Positions 14,950 through 23,447 of a stretch of 64,000 nucleotides of DNA are shown here, one piece after another (the stretch's first letter is position 1; each line of letters begins with the position of its first letter). This DNA is from Deinococcus sp. QL22. GTDB lineage: Bacteria > Deinococcota > Deinococci > Deinococcales > Deinococcaceae. Where the stretch lies: contig NZ_CP097151.1 of NCBI RefSeq assembly GCF_023370075.1, positions 62,001 to 126,000 on the forward strand, in the 5' to 3' direction. A program made the position numbers and the translations under genes. A model generated the notes under the pieces. It was not told the origin of the DNA and did not search any database. It saw only the letters and a program-made list of their open reading frames with translations.

Positions 14950-15746
14950 GCCTGCCCCCGCAGCAGCAGTTCGGCGTAGGGCACCGTCCACACCAGCGGA
15001 TGGGCCAGGCGGTGTCCCCAGTAGCCGTCTTCTCCAAAGCAGGTGCCGTGGTCGGCGCACACCACCAGCAGGGCGTCCCCGCGGGCCTGCAGGGCGGCCA
15101 GCAGTGGGGGCAGGGCCGCGTCCAGCGTGCGCAGCGCGGCCCGCTGGGTGCTGGGCGAGTCGCGGCGCGCGCCTGGCACGTAAAAATGCGTGGGCGTATG
15201 GGTGGCAGACACGTTCAACAACAAGAATACCTTCTCCGGCAGTGCGCGCAGGCGTTCGGCCGCGACCCGCGTCTGGACGGCGGCGGAGCCGGGGTTCTTC
15301 ACGCCCATCGCCGGGGACCAGTGGGCCTCGTGAAACAGGGCGGGAAGGGCCGCGCCCAGCGCTGTCTGGCCATTAAAGAATCCGGCTCCGCCAACACATA
15401 CCGTGCGGTAGCCCCGCGCTGCCAGGGCCGCCGGCAGGGTGGCTTCCTCAAAGGCGAAGGTGAGTTCGCGCGTACTCCGGCTGCCCTCAAAGGCGGCGGC
15501 AAACAGCCGGGGGTGACGGCCGGGCCGGGCCGGCGTGGGCAAAAAACCGGAGAGAAAGGCGTGGTGCGCGGCGTAGGTAAAACTGGCAGGCGTGTGCCGT
15601 TCCTCCCAGCGGCCTCCGGGCAGCAGGGCCGCGAGGTGCGGCGTCTCCCCCGCCTCCAGGGCCGCCAGCGCCACATCATGCCGCAGGCTGTCCAGCGTCA
15701 GCAGCACCACGTCCACCTGCCCGATCAGGTCACGCACAGGCAGCAT
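14946..15746 (-). CDS. STM4013/SEN3800-family hydrolase (alkaline-phosphatase/sulfatase fold)
   Basis: 266 aa from MLPVRDLIGQVDVVLLTLDSLRHDV. This start gives a 17-base overlap with the STM4014 gene; upstream in-frame sequence belongs to that gene. The sulfatase-type metal site is visible as TLDSLRHD at the N-terminus and VVCADHGTCFGEDGYWGH near the C-terminus (Asp-His and a later His). The nucleophile region is SFTYAAHHAFLSGFLPTP; no sulfatase Cys/Ser-x-Pro-x-Arg motif is present, so a Thr or Ser nucleophile, as in phosphotransferases, is more likely. It acts with two radical SAM enzymes and an ATP-grasp protein in the same operon. Confidence 0.88.
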   Translation of the reverse strand: MLPVRDLIGQVDVVLLTLDSLRHDVALAALEAGETPHLAALLPGGRWEERHTPASFTYAAHHAFLSGFLPTPARPGRHPRLFAAAFEGSRSTRELTFAFEEATLPAALAARGYRTVCVGGAGFFNGQTALGAALPALFHEAHWSPAMGVKNPGSAAVQTRVAAERLRALPEKVFLLLNVSATHTPTHFYVPGARRDSPSTQRAALRTLDAALPPLLAALQARGDALLVVCADHGTCFGEDGYWGHRLAHPLVWTVPYAELLLRGQA

Positions 15747-16833
15747 GCTGGTCCTCCTGCAGCGCCTGCAGTTCGGCCTGATAGGTATCCAGCCCGCCGA
15801 ACAGCACGCCGCGGTGGTAATCCCCGAAGGCATTGACCTCCAGCACCGCCGCGCGCCGGAAGCCGGGAGTCAGCAACAGGTCCACGCCGCCGTACAGCGC
15901 TCCTGGAAACGCCGCGAGGGCCTGCTGCGCCACCTGCTGCACCTGCCCCCAGCGGTCTGCTCCCAGCGCGCTGATCAGCGCCGGCAGGTCACCGCGCTCA
16001 TTGCCCAGGTGCAGGTTGGTGATCGGGCCGCGGGCCGACCGCACCAGGGTGTGCTGGGCCCGGCCGCCGATCACCACCACCCGCAGGTCGATGGTGCGCC
16101 CCCCGAAGTCGGCTTTGGGCAGCCAGCGTTCCACCTGCAGGCCCTGACGGGCCAGGGCGTCGATCAGGGCGTGGACTTCCGGCCAGGTGCTGTAACGCAC
16201 CAGTGCCCGGGAGTTGTACAGCCGGCCTCGCTCCATCCGCACGGTGGTCACGGCGGCGACCCGCGCGCCGCTCCACTGCAGCGCCACCGCGCCGGAGGCA
16301 CTCGAGCCGTAGGCCAGCTTCACGAACACCCTCGACCAACCGCGGGCCCGCGCCTGTGCCAGCAGGTCTTCTGCGCCGGATACCCGGTGCAGCGCGGGCG
16401 GCACCGGCACGCCCGCCGCCTCCAGCCGGGCGTGGGTGGCGGGTTTGTCGAACATGGCCAGGAGGTGCTCGGTGCGCTGCATGCGCCGGTGCGGCGCGCA
16501 GGTCTGAAGCTGGGCCTCCAGTTCGCGCAGCGCCCCGGCAAATCCGGCGTACCAGGCGTGCGTGGGGGCCAGCTCGCCGCCCGCGAGGTCTCCGGCCTCT
16601 TCGCCGCCGCGCCGGATCAGTTCCTGCTCGGTGTCCAGGTCCTCTCCCGGCGAGTCGAACCGGACCACGGTGCCCGGGCGGACCAGGTCTTCCAGACGCA
16701 CCTGGCCCCGCAACAGGTCCAAGTAGGGCACCACCCGCACCTCGGGGCCGCCCGGCCCGGCGAGAGAGGCCTGTAAGGCGCGGGCGCGGCGGCCCGTGGG
16801 CGGCGCGATCAGCAGCAGATCAGCGGCATTCAT
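15730..16833 (-). CDS. STM4014-family ATP-grasp protein
   Basis: 367 aa, ATG overlapping the STM4015 stop by four bases. ATP-grasp elements are visible: the lysine loop RVFVKLAYGSSASGAVAL (about residues 165-182), DLRVVVIGG (about 255), and the metal-binding end GGVDLLLTPGFRRAAVLEVNAFGDYHRG (about 315-345) with the Glu-Val-Asn triad. ATP-grasp enzymes join a carboxylate to an amine through an acyl phosphate. In this locus it could modify a peptide or protein; one candidate substrate is the leucine-rich-repeat protein encoded immediately upstream. That idea is inference only. Confidence 0.88.
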   Translation of the reverse strand: MNAADLLLIAPPTGRRARALQASLAGPGGPEVRVVPYLDLLRGQVRLEDLVRPGTVVRFDSPGEDLDTEQELIRRGGEEAGDLAGGELAPTHAWYAGFAGALRELEAQLQTCAPHRRMQRTEHLLAMFDKPATHARLEAAGVPVPPALHRVSGAEDLLAQARARGWSRVFVKLAYGSSASGAVALQWSGARVAAVTTVRMERGRLYNSRALVRYSTWPEVHALIDALARQGLQVERWLPKADFGGRTIDLRVVVIGGRAQHTLVRSARGPITNLHLGNERGDLPALISALGADRWGQVQQVAQQALAAFPGALYGGVDLLLTPGFRRAAVLEVNAFGDYHRGVLFGGLDTYQAELQALQEDQHAACA

Positions 16834-17747
16834 TCGCCCAGGGCCACGAAGCGCCAGTCATCGTCCCGGTCCTGGTCGTCCCCAAGGTCCACCTCGGGGC
16901 CCAGCTGCTTCAGCTGCGCCGAGAGCTCCGGCGTGCAGTAGTGGTGCCGCAGATCGAGCCGGGTCAGGCGGCGCGTCCGCTGGCTGCCCAGCAGGGCCGA
17001 GGCGCCGTCGTCGCTCAGCGTGCCCAACGACAGATCCAGGGTGTGGAGGCTGTCCAGGACTGGCGCGTCCGCGATCAGCTGCGCGATTTCGTCCTGGTGG
17101 TCGCTGTTCTTGAGGCCCAGGTAGCGGAGCTTCGGAAACAGGCGGCCGTCCAGCAGCGGCGTGAGGTCTGCGGGGCTGCTGTCGGCGCCGTAATTCTCGG
17201 TGCCCAGGTACAGCTCCAGGTGCTCCAGGTTCGGCAGGCGCGCCGTCATCACCTCCCGCACGACACTGACCGGCAGGCCGCCTGCCTGAACGATCAGCGT
17301 CTGGAGGTTGCCGGAGTCCAGCTGCCCCAGGCTGAGGTTGTTGCCTCCCCGGACCCCCAGATGCTGCAGGCTGGGATACGCGGCCAGCAGCGGCGACAGG
17401 TCCGTGTTCATGATCCACGACACCTCGTTCTCCTCGTAGGTGATGTCGCCGAAAAACAGCGCCTGCAGTCCGGGCAGGCGGGCGTGGGCGCCCACCAGCA
17501 CTTCGACGACAGCCGTCGGTTCGGTCTCGCTGTCGTCGGTGCTCCACCAGCCCACCACCAGGCCGCGGGTGGCCTCCACGCCCGGCAGCGCCAGAAACGC
17601 GCTGAATTTCTCTTCCCAGGACTGGGCCTCATCCCACTCCACACTGAGGCGGCAGATGGTCGTGGCCGGGTCGGGCAGCGGCTCACCCGGCGTCCACGCC
17701 ACCACATCAAAACCGCCGAACGACGTTAAATGCTCACTGATGGTCAT
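16830..17747 (-). CDS. STM4015-family leucine-rich-repeat protein, copy 1
   Basis: 305 aa. The N-terminus SFGGFDVVAWTPGEPLPDPATTICRLSVEWDEAQ is followed by repeats of about 25-30 residues (LQHLGVRGGNNLSLGQLDSGNLQTLIVQAGGL, LPNLEHLELYLGTENYGADSSPADLTPLLDGRLFPKLRYLGLKNSDHQDEIAQLI, LHTLDLSLGTLSDDGASALL). The C-terminus ends in an acidic stretch (EVDLGDDQDRDDDWRFVALGE) shared with copy 2. The gene abuts copy 2 directly (TAG-ATG) and overlaps the ATP-grasp gene by four bases. No signal peptide is visible. The conserved acidic C-terminus makes it a possible substrate or scaffold. Confidence 0.88.
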   Translation of the reverse strand: MTISEHLTSFGGFDVVAWTPGEPLPDPATTICRLSVEWDEAQSWEEKFSAFLALPGVEATRGLVVGWWSTDDSETEPTAVVEVLVGAHARLPGLQALFFGDITYEENEVSWIMNTDLSPLLAAYPSLQHLGVRGGNNLSLGQLDSGNLQTLIVQAGGLPVSVVREVMTARLPNLEHLELYLGTENYGADSSPADLTPLLDGRLFPKLRYLGLKNSDHQDEIAQLIADAPVLDSLHTLDLSLGTLSDDGASALLGSQRTRRLTRLDLRHHYCTPELSAQLKQLGPEVDLGDDQDRDDDWRFVALGE

Positions 17748-18695
17748 CTATTCTCCCAGGGCGACGTAGCGCCACTCGTCTTCGCTGCCCTGCTGACCAG
17801 AGACATCGAGTTCCGTTCCCTGCGCGGCGGCCCAGGCCTGGAGCCGCGCCACCATGCCGTCCGACAGCCAGTGGAAGTGGAGGTCGATGCGGTTCAGGTG
17901 GCCGAGCTGGGTGCTGTCCAGCAGCGCCTGTGCCCCCTCGTCCGTCAGGACGCCCATCGACAGGTCCAGCACCTCCAGCTGCCGCACCACTGGCGCTGAA
18001 GCCAGAATCTGCGCGATCTGGTCCTGGTGGTCGCTGTTCTTGAGGCCCAGGTAGCGGAGCTCCGGAAACCGTTGGCCGTCCAGCAGCGGCGTCAGGTCCT
18101 CTGCCGCGTTGCTCGCGCCGTACTCCTCGGTGCCGAGGTAGAGCTCCAGATGCCTGAGCTCCGGCAGGTCAGCCTGCATCACCTGCCGCACCAGTTCCGC
18201 CGATAAGCCGCCCGCCTCGATGATCAGGGTCTGCAGCGACGCTGCCCTCAGGTCCGGCAGTTCCAGCCTGTTGCCTCCCCGGATGCCCAGGTGCGTGAGG
18301 TGCGCGAAGGCGTGAACGAGTGGGGTCAGGTTGGCGTTCTCGATCCACGACACCTCACTTTCCTCCGAGGAAATGTCGTTGATCAGCAGCACGCACATGC
18401 GGGGCAGGTGCGGCGCGGCGGCCAGGAGGGGCTGCACCAGTTCACTGTCTGGGTCAGCGTCCATCAGAATATCGTTGGACCAGTAACCGACGACCAGTCC
18501 CTGCATCTGCGCGGCGCCCGGCTGTTGCAGGTACAGGCCGAGCAGCTCGGCCCAGGTCTGGTCGCCCTCATAGTCCGTGCTCAGGCGGTGAATCTGGGTG
18601 TCGGGATCTCCCAGAGGGTCGCCGGGGGTCCACTGCACCACCTCGAACCCACCAAAGGACTCGGTGGTGCCATACCTGCGACTCATTGCGGCCAT
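17748..18695 (-). CDS. STM4015-family leucine-rich-repeat protein, copy 2
   Basis: 315 aa from ATG 18695; an internal ATG at 18686 (MSRRYGTTESFGGFEVVQW) is an equally possible start, since similarity to copy 1 begins at SFGGF. It shares long identical stretches with copy 1 (TPLLDG, LRYLGLKNSDHQD, WRYVALGE) and the same acidic end. It is the first gene of the operon. The pair is a tandem duplication that has diverged in the repeats, suggesting either two targets or two roles. A weak ribosome site and an IS605 inserted about 115 bases upstream could affect its expression. Confidence 0.87.
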   Translation of the reverse strand: MAAMSRRYGTTESFGGFEVVQWTPGDPLGDPDTQIHRLSTDYEGDQTWAELLGLYLQQPGAAQMQGLVVGYWSNDILMDADPDSELVQPLLAAAPHLPRMCVLLINDISSEESEVSWIENANLTPLVHAFAHLTHLGIRGGNRLELPDLRAASLQTLIIEAGGLSAELVRQVMQADLPELRHLELYLGTEEYGASNAAEDLTPLLDGQRFPELRYLGLKNSDHQDQIAQILASAPVVRQLEVLDLSMGVLTDEGAQALLDSTQLGHLNRIDLHFHWLSDGMVARLQAWAAAQGTELDVSGQQGSEDEWRYVALGE

Positions 18696-18982
18696 GGCTG
18701 CAGTCTACTGGGCGCCGACACACAGGCGGGCAGCATTCGGGTGGCCACGGGCAAGGTCTACATCCCGCACAGCTGGAGCGTCAGCACAGGTCTGGCCATG
18801 GGTTGGTTGACGAACGTCTCAGGAGAACGGGTTTTCGTCCTTATAGAAAAGGGTCTGGGTGGAAAACCAACGGTTTTAACCGTTGGATGCAGAACCCAGC
18901 CACCCGTAGGGTGGACAGAGCGGAAGCGCCGCCGTGTTAGTTGCTGCTTGCAGCTGACCCACCCATCTGCCATTCTGTGGTT

Positions 18983-19381
18983 GTGTCAGACCAGTACAAA
19001 CACGCCAACACTTCGGTGTACCTGCTGAACTACCACTTCGTGTTCATTCCGAAGCGGCGTCGGAAGGTTTTGGTGGGTGCGGTGGAAGCGCGAGTCAAAG
19101 AACTTTTGTTGCAAAAATGTACCGAGTTGAAGTGGGATGTGCTGGCCCTTGAAGTCATGCCAGACCACGTTCATCTGTTCGTGGCCGCCGATCCGAACAC
19201 GGCCCCCAACCAAATGATGCACGCCCTCAAGGGGTATACGTCGCGGATTTTGCGTCAGGAGTTCCCGCACCTCAGCACCTTGCCCGCCCTCTGGACACGG
19301 AGCTATTTCGTGTCTACGGCGGGTGTCATCAGTAGCGCGATGGTTGAACGGTATATCGCCATGCAAAAGACGAGGGACTGA
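18983..19381 (+). CDS. tnpA: IS200/IS605 transposase TnpA (Y1 HUH)
   Basis: 132 aa, start GTG 18983 (VSDQYKHANTSVYLLNYHFVFIPKRRRKVLVG), chosen because family members begin shortly before YxLxYHxV and upstream residues come from the left end of the element. The HUH metal motif is MPDHVHLFV. The catalytic Tyr is in VERYIAMQ near the C-terminus. The enzyme cuts and rejoins single-stranded ends at the subterminal hairpins. Its stop codon is followed immediately by the tnpB ATG. Confidence 0.92.
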   Translation: MSDQYKHANTSVYLLNYHFVFIPKRRRKVLVGAVEARVKELLLQKCTELKWDVLALEVMPDHVHLFVAADPNTAPNQMMHALKGYTSRILRQEFPHLSTLPALWTRSYFVSTAGVISSAMVERYIAMQKTRD

Positions 19382-20524
19382 ATGCTGAAAGCCTTTCGTT
19401 ACCGCCTCAGCCCCACCAAGACGCAGGAAGCCGAGTTGCTCAATCAACTCCGGCTGTGCCGTCAGTTGTACAACGGCGCGTTAGAGGAACGGATTGGGGC
19501 ATTTAAGAAAGCCAAAGTCACCCGGAACTACTATGACCAAGCGAACCTGCTGGGTGAAATCAAGGAGGCGTTGCCCGAATACAAGGGCGTCTATAGCCAA
19601 GTCTTGCAAGACGTTCTGAAGCGCCTTGAGAAGGCGTACAAGGCATTCTTCCGCCGCGTCAAGGCTGGGGAGAAAGCGGGTTTCCCTCGCTTTCAGGGCC
19701 GAGACAGATACGATTCGTTCACCTATCCCCAATCGGGCTTCTCAGTGGCCGAGGATGGACGCACCGCGTACTTCTCCAAGATCGGCAATCTCCGGCTGCG
19801 CCTGAGTCGCCCGCTGGAAGGCAAGCTCAAGACCGCAACCGTCATCCATGACTGCGGGGAGTGGTACGTCAGTTACGTCTGTGAGGTAGACGCTCAACCG
19901 CTCCCCAAAACAGGAAGCAGCGTCGGCGTAGACGTGGGAACCATGCACTTTTGCATCACTTCGGACGGTGAGTTCCACGATAACCCCCGCTTTTTTCAGA
20001 GCAGCATGAAAAAGTTGCGGGTGGCTCAGCGTTCGGTGTCGCGTAAACCCAACAAGCGCAGCAAGCGCAGAAGAAAAACGGTGCAGCGTGCGGCCAAGTT
20101 GCACCGGAAAGTCAGCCGCCAGCGGCTAGACTTCCATCACAAAGTGGCTCTGAAATTGGTTCGGGAGCATGACCTGATTGCCCACGAAGCCCTGAATGTT
20201 GGAGGAATGGGGCGGGGCAATTTGGCCCGCAGCATTCATGATGTCGGTTGGGCACAGTTTTTTGGAATCCTCGCTTTCAAGGCAGAATGCGCCGGGAAGC
20301 GGGTACAGGCGGTAGACCCCCGGTACACCTCGCAACGCTGCCATGCATGTGGGCATACCGAGAAAGCCAACCGAGTGAGCCAGTCACGCTTTGTATGCTG
20401 CAACTGCGGCCACACGGCAAATGCTGACCATAATGCCGCCTTGAACATCTTGGGTCGGGCAGACCCTTTGCCGCTGAACGTAGACGGTTGCGTCATGCGT
20501 GCGGCGAGAATCCAACTGCTTTAG
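19382..20524 (+). CDS. tnpB: TnpB, RNA-guided nuclease of the IS605 element
   Basis: 380 aa, intact. N-terminal OrfB region MLKAFRYRLSPTKTQEAELLNQLRLCRQLYNGALEER. RuvC-I Asp in SSVGVDVGTMHFCI (about residue 184), RuvC-II Glu in DLIAHEALNVGGM (about 263), zinc ribbon CHACGHTEKANR...CCNCGH, and RuvC-III Asp in NADHNAALNI. All catalytic residues are present. The ISDra2 homologue is a guide-RNA nuclease that cuts DNA next to its target motif and helps keep the element. The stop codon lies in the right-end hairpin. Confidence 0.93.
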   Translation: MLKAFRYRLSPTKTQEAELLNQLRLCRQLYNGALEERIGAFKKAKVTRNYYDQANLLGEIKEALPEYKGVYSQVLQDVLKRLEKAYKAFFRRVKAGEKAGFPRFQGRDRYDSFTYPQSGFSVAEDGRTAYFSKIGNLRLRLSRPLEGKLKTATVIHDCGEWYVSYVCEVDAQPLPKTGSSVGVDVGTMHFCITSDGEFHDNPRFFQSSMKKLRVAQRSVSRKPNKRSKRRRKTVQRAAKLHRKVSRQRLDFHHKVALKLVREHDLIAHEALNVGGMGRGNLARSIHDVGWAQFFGILAFKAECAGKRVQAVDPRYTSQRCHACGHTEKANRVSQSRFVCCNCGHTANADHNAALNILGRADPLPLNVDGCVMRAARIQLL

Positions 20525-20556
20525 CTGTTGGAGTGTCAACGAGAAGACGCCCCGCG
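20400..20556 (+). ncRNA. Predicted omega/right-end guide RNA of TnpB
   Basis: In ISDra2 the guide RNA comprises the tnpB 3' end and the right end, with a guide copied from the flanking DNA. By analogy the RNA here would end after TCAAC (20540) with guide bases GAGAAGACGCCCCGCG (20541-20556). The hairpin at 20512-20531 supports this. The 5' limit is a guess. Confidence 0.4.
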
Positions 20557-20588
20557 TGCGCGTCAGCACCCACCTCTCCGAGGACCGC

Positions 20589-21065
20589 ATGACGGATCAC
20601 CGCAACTGGGTGGAGGGCTTCAAAGGAGAAAGCGGCGACGACGAGGAGAGCCGCGCCTGGTGCGACGACATGCTGCGCGGGCTGGGCGCCGAGCTGCTCC
20701 CTGAAGACGGCGGCCTGACCATCACGCTGACCCTGCCACTTCAGCGCCTGGCCGGCCTCACCGCTGACCTGGTCCATACGGCCCTCGCTGAGGTGCTGGA
20801 CGAAACCTACTTCACCGTCACGGGCACGGGACACCCGTCAGAACCCCTGACGCCCCACGACATGGGCCAGGTGGCGTCTCAACTGCTGACCGAAATGAAG
20901 GAAGTGCTGAACTTCGAGAACGCCCTGAGTCAGGTCAGTACCGCGCTCAGCGAGAAATCCAGAGAACTGCGCATCCAGGGCTACAACGCAGACGCGGATC
21001 AGGCCTGTGCCGGTTGGGCCGCAGACGACGGTCCTTTCAAACACGGGCGCTTGAAAGCCTACTGA
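20589..21065 (+). CDS. Hypothetical acidic protein (158 aa)
   Basis: Start ATG 20589 (MTDHRNWVEGFKGESGDDEES), with AGGA 4-7 bases upstream; sequence before it is the right flank of the IS605 element. The protein is soluble and acidic, with a helical C-terminal half (MGQVASQLLTEMKEVLNFENALSQVSTALSEKSRELRIQGYNADADQACAGW). No known family recognised. The IS insertion 48 bases upstream has probably cut its native promoter, so expression may now depend on the element. Confidence 0.65.
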   Translation: MTDHRNWVEGFKGESGDDEESRAWCDDMLRGLGAELLPEDGGLTITLTLPLQRLAGLTADLVHTALAEVLDETYFTVTGTGHPSEPLTPHDMGQVASQLLTEMKEVLNFENALSQVSTALSEKSRELRIQGYNADADQACAGWAADDGPFKHGRLKAY

Positions 21066-21153
21066 GCAGAACACCGGGCTGGTCCCTTCCGGCCAGCCCC
21101 CCAACAGGTGCCGCTGTTCCGGGCGGCGGGGGCCGTTCTGGTAGGCTGACCGC

Positions 21154-21384
21154 GTGCTGAAAGACGATATGGCGATTCATGCTGGGATACCCGAGAAGGC
21201 CGTGAAGGCCGCATTGCAAAAACTGAGTGAAGGTGAGGGGGACGTGACCTGGGACTTCGGCAAGGCCCGAACTGGCCGTCCAATCAAGGTATACTTCGAA
21301 GCGGAAACCATGCCGCAGATTCATTCGGCCAAACGCCGCCTGGAGCAGCTGCTGACCGAAGCAGGGTTTGACCTGTACCCCTGA
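21154..21384 (+). CDS. Hypothetical small protein (76 aa)
   Basis: GTG start, MLKDDMAIHAGIPEKAVKAALQKLSEGEGDVTWDFGKARTGRPIKVYFEAETMPQIHSAKRRLEQLLTEAGFDLYP. The first half could form a small winged-helix or helix-hairpin; no family recognised. The alternative start is the internal ATG at MAIHAG. Composition is balanced with few rare codons, which supports coding. Confidence 0.55.
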   Translation: MLKDDMAIHAGIPEKAVKAALQKLSEGEGDVTWDFGKARTGRPIKVYFEAETMPQIHSAKRRLEQLLTEAGFDLYP

Positions 21385-21462
21385 TGGATTCATGGCAGGG
21401 CTGCTGCCCGCTGACCAAGTGAACCAGACCAGGCTGCGGCCACCCGGCACCAGGCCCCGAAC

Positions 21463-22698
21463 CTAGTCGTCCCGCACGGCTGACCACTTCAGCACCTGCT
21501 CCACAGGGAGCCAGTCGGTCCCGTAACTGTTGTAGTGGGCCACCTCAATGCGGCCGTCCGCACCGATCAGGAATTCAGCGGGCATCCGGAGCAGTTCGCC
21601 GTCGCTTTTCAGGGCCCCCACACCCATCATCTTGAAGCCCTGCATCATCGTGGGCAGGTTGCGCAGGTCCAGCGTGCCCGTCAGACTCATGCTCAGGCCG
21701 TACCGGTCATAGGTTTCGTCGTGCGGGTCAGCCAGCACCGGGTACGGCAGGCCCAGCGCGCCGATCCCGCTGCTCAGATCAGGTAAGGTGCTGCCCCAGA
21801 TGCTGACCATCTGCACGCCGCGGGCGGCCAGGGGGCCATGCAGGCTCATGATCTGGGCGTGGTGGGGGTTACACATCGCGCAGGTGCTCTGGCGGTTGAA
21901 GGTCAGCCAGACGGGTTTGCCCCGCAGGTCGCTCAGCCGCGTTTCCCCGCCGCCCAGGGCGGGAAGGCAAAAATCAGGAGCGAGTTGCCCGGCCATCAGT
22001 TGCGGCGCCGCCTTGCGGGAAACGGCTGTGCCAGCGGGCCGCAGCACGCCCAGACCCTGGAGATGCACCACATTGCGGGTCAACACGTCCCAGCGCTGGC
22101 CCAGCCGCTCGGACATCTCGCCCAGGGTCAACCCGCGCAAGGCGGCCGTGTAGACCCGGTGGGCCGGCTCACCCAACCCGCTGGGCAGCGTCCCCAATGG
22201 AGAGGCATCAAACCGGTCTGAGGGGCGCAGCGCCCGCTCGGCTGTTCCCAGCTGCTCGGCATGCAGCTGGGCCGCCTGCACGCCCTCGGCGGCGCTGAAG
22301 CTGTGCAGCGTGGGCGGCGGCGAAGCGCCCGGAAAGGTTTTGGTCTGCACGGTGCCGTTGCGCCACGCCAGGGGCAGCAGGGCGGACACCACCCGCTGAC
22401 GGTAGATCGCCGTCACGTCAGCGGAGGTGAGGTACCCCCGCTCGATCAGCAGCGACAGCGCGCCGAACAGGGACTTGGTCTGCTGCTGAACTTCAGCCAC
22501 GGTGGCGGGATGAACGCCGTGCTGGGTCAGCGACACACTCCATGCGGGCAACAAGGGACTGCGAATGCCCATCACCTGGCCGCCGTAGAGCTGCACCGAG
22601 GTGGTGAGTCCTGGATCGGGAAACGCGAGCTGAAGGACAGTGGGTTCGTTTTGTTCGGCGGCCTGAGTGACGGCCTGGAGAGCAGGAACGATTAACAC
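21463..22698 (-). CDS. DUF4388-like domain fused to an AhpC/TSA peroxiredoxin-like domain
   Basis: 411 aa. Residues 1-240 resemble the DUF4388/PATAN-type regulatory region (VQLYGGQVMGIRSPLLPAW...LLIERGYLTSADVTAIYRQRVVSALLPLAWRNGTV...LRGLTLGEMSERLGQRWDVLTRNVVHLQGLGVLRP). From about residue 245 a thioredoxin-fold domain follows: LMAGQLAPDFCLPALGGGETRLSDLRGKPVWLTFNRQSTCAMCNPHHAQIMSLHGPLAARGVQMVSIWG. The active-site pair is C-A-M-C in place of the usual peroxiredoxin T-x-x-C. The C-terminal EFLIGADGRIEVAHY is typical. The combination suggests a redox-sensing regulator or adaptor. No signal peptide. Confidence 0.8.
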   Translation of the reverse strand: MLIVPALQAVTQAAEQNEPTVLQLAFPDPGLTTSVQLYGGQVMGIRSPLLPAWSVSLTQHGVHPATVAEVQQQTKSLFGALSLLIERGYLTSADVTAIYRQRVVSALLPLAWRNGTVQTKTFPGASPPPTLHSFSAAEGVQAAQLHAEQLGTAERALRPSDRFDASPLGTLPSGLGEPAHRVYTAALRGLTLGEMSERLGQRWDVLTRNVVHLQGLGVLRPAGTAVSRKAAPQLMAGQLAPDFCLPALGGGETRLSDLRGKPVWLTFNRQSTCAMCNPHHAQIMSLHGPLAARGVQMVSIWGSTLPDLSSGIGALGLPYPVLADPHDETYDRYGLSMSLTGTLDLRNLPTMMQGFKMMGVGALKSDGELLRMPAEFLIGADGRIEVAHYNSYGTDWLPVEQVLKWSAVRDD

Positions 22699-22910
22699 AG
22701 CCCAAATTAGGGGGAAATGAGACCCGGCAATTGCAGGGCATCTTGCACACCCCCCGCCGTCTCAGGAAATGTTCAAGGGAACGATCCCAGCCGCTCAAGC
22801 GCTCTGACCCGACCACGCCACGCCAGAACTCTCTGGCATCAGAACACGTCAGGCACGTTTCTGAACAACCATCCCTCTGCTCAACGCGCTGCCTCTACAG
22901 GAGACCCTCC

Positions 22911-23447
22911 ATGACCCCCCCGATCCCGCAGGCCTCCCGGTTCGTCCTCAAGCTCAGTGCTGATGACGTCACCCAGCGGAACGACGCTGCCGCACTGACC
23001 GCCGTGCAACTCACCCGGCACGCCCTGGGGCTGATCGAAGCTGTTCCCAGCAGCGCGGCCCCCTACCGGCACCTGAGTACCCCACTTCAACTGGCGTCGA
23101 TCCAGTACCGCAACAACGGCACCTTCGAGAACCTCACGCGCCTGGCGGACCTCTGGGGAAGCCTGCTGCTGCCCGCTCCAGAACCCAGGGTTCTGCCGCA
23201 CCATGAGGCAGGCTCCGCTGTGGCCCGGGCTTCGCAGGCGTACCGTGCTCAGGCAGGCGTGGAAACCATGAGCGCCCTGCGGGATGCCTGGATCCATTAC
23301 GCAGCGACCTGCACGCACGAATGGGCCTGCTTTCAGGCCGGAACGAACGCCGGAACCTGCAGCGGCGCGCATTTCAGGCGGCTCGACAGCGAGATGAACG
23401 GCTTCTGCCCGCACTGCGCGAAATTCAGTCCCGGAACGAACGCCTGA
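22911..23447 (+). CDS. Hypothetical protein with C-terminal Cys cluster
   Basis: 178 aa, ATG with AGGAG 7 bases upstream. The N-terminal half is helical. The C-terminus has several cysteines and histidines (AATCTHEWACFQAGTNAGTCSGAHFRRLDSEMNGFCPHCAKF) that could bind zinc or a metal cluster. No family recognised. It is transcribed away from the peroxiredoxin-like gene and shares a 212-base divergent intergenic region with it. Confidence 0.65.
   Translation: MTPPIPQASRFVLKLSADDVTQRNDAAALTAVQLTRHALGLIEAVPSSAAPYRHLSTPLQLASIQYRNNGTFENLTRLADLWGSLLLPAPEPRVLPHHEAGSAVARASQAYRAQAGVETMSALRDAWIHYAATCTHEWACFQAGTNAGTCSGAHFRRLDSEMNGFCPHCAKFSPGTNA

Larger units (their letters stand above)
18812..20540 (+). 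mobile_element. IS200/IS605-family element, ISDra2-like, complete
   Basis: About 1.73 kb with tnpA and tnpB in the same direction, abutting. The left subterminal hairpin CCAACGG-TTTTAA-CCGTTGG lies at 18867-18886. The right hairpin CCAACTGC-TTTA-GCTGTTGG lies at 20512-20531, followed by TCAAC at 20536-20540. The left flank is TTGAC (18807-18811), a one-base variant of the TTGAT target of ISDra2. There are no terminal inverted repeats and no target duplication, as expected for single-strand transposition. Confidence 0.88.

Noticed and set aside
16203..17729. 508-codon plus-strand frame opposite the STM4014 and STM4015 genes
   Set aside because: Low-complexity composition and no start signal; the minus-strand genes carry the conserved motifs.
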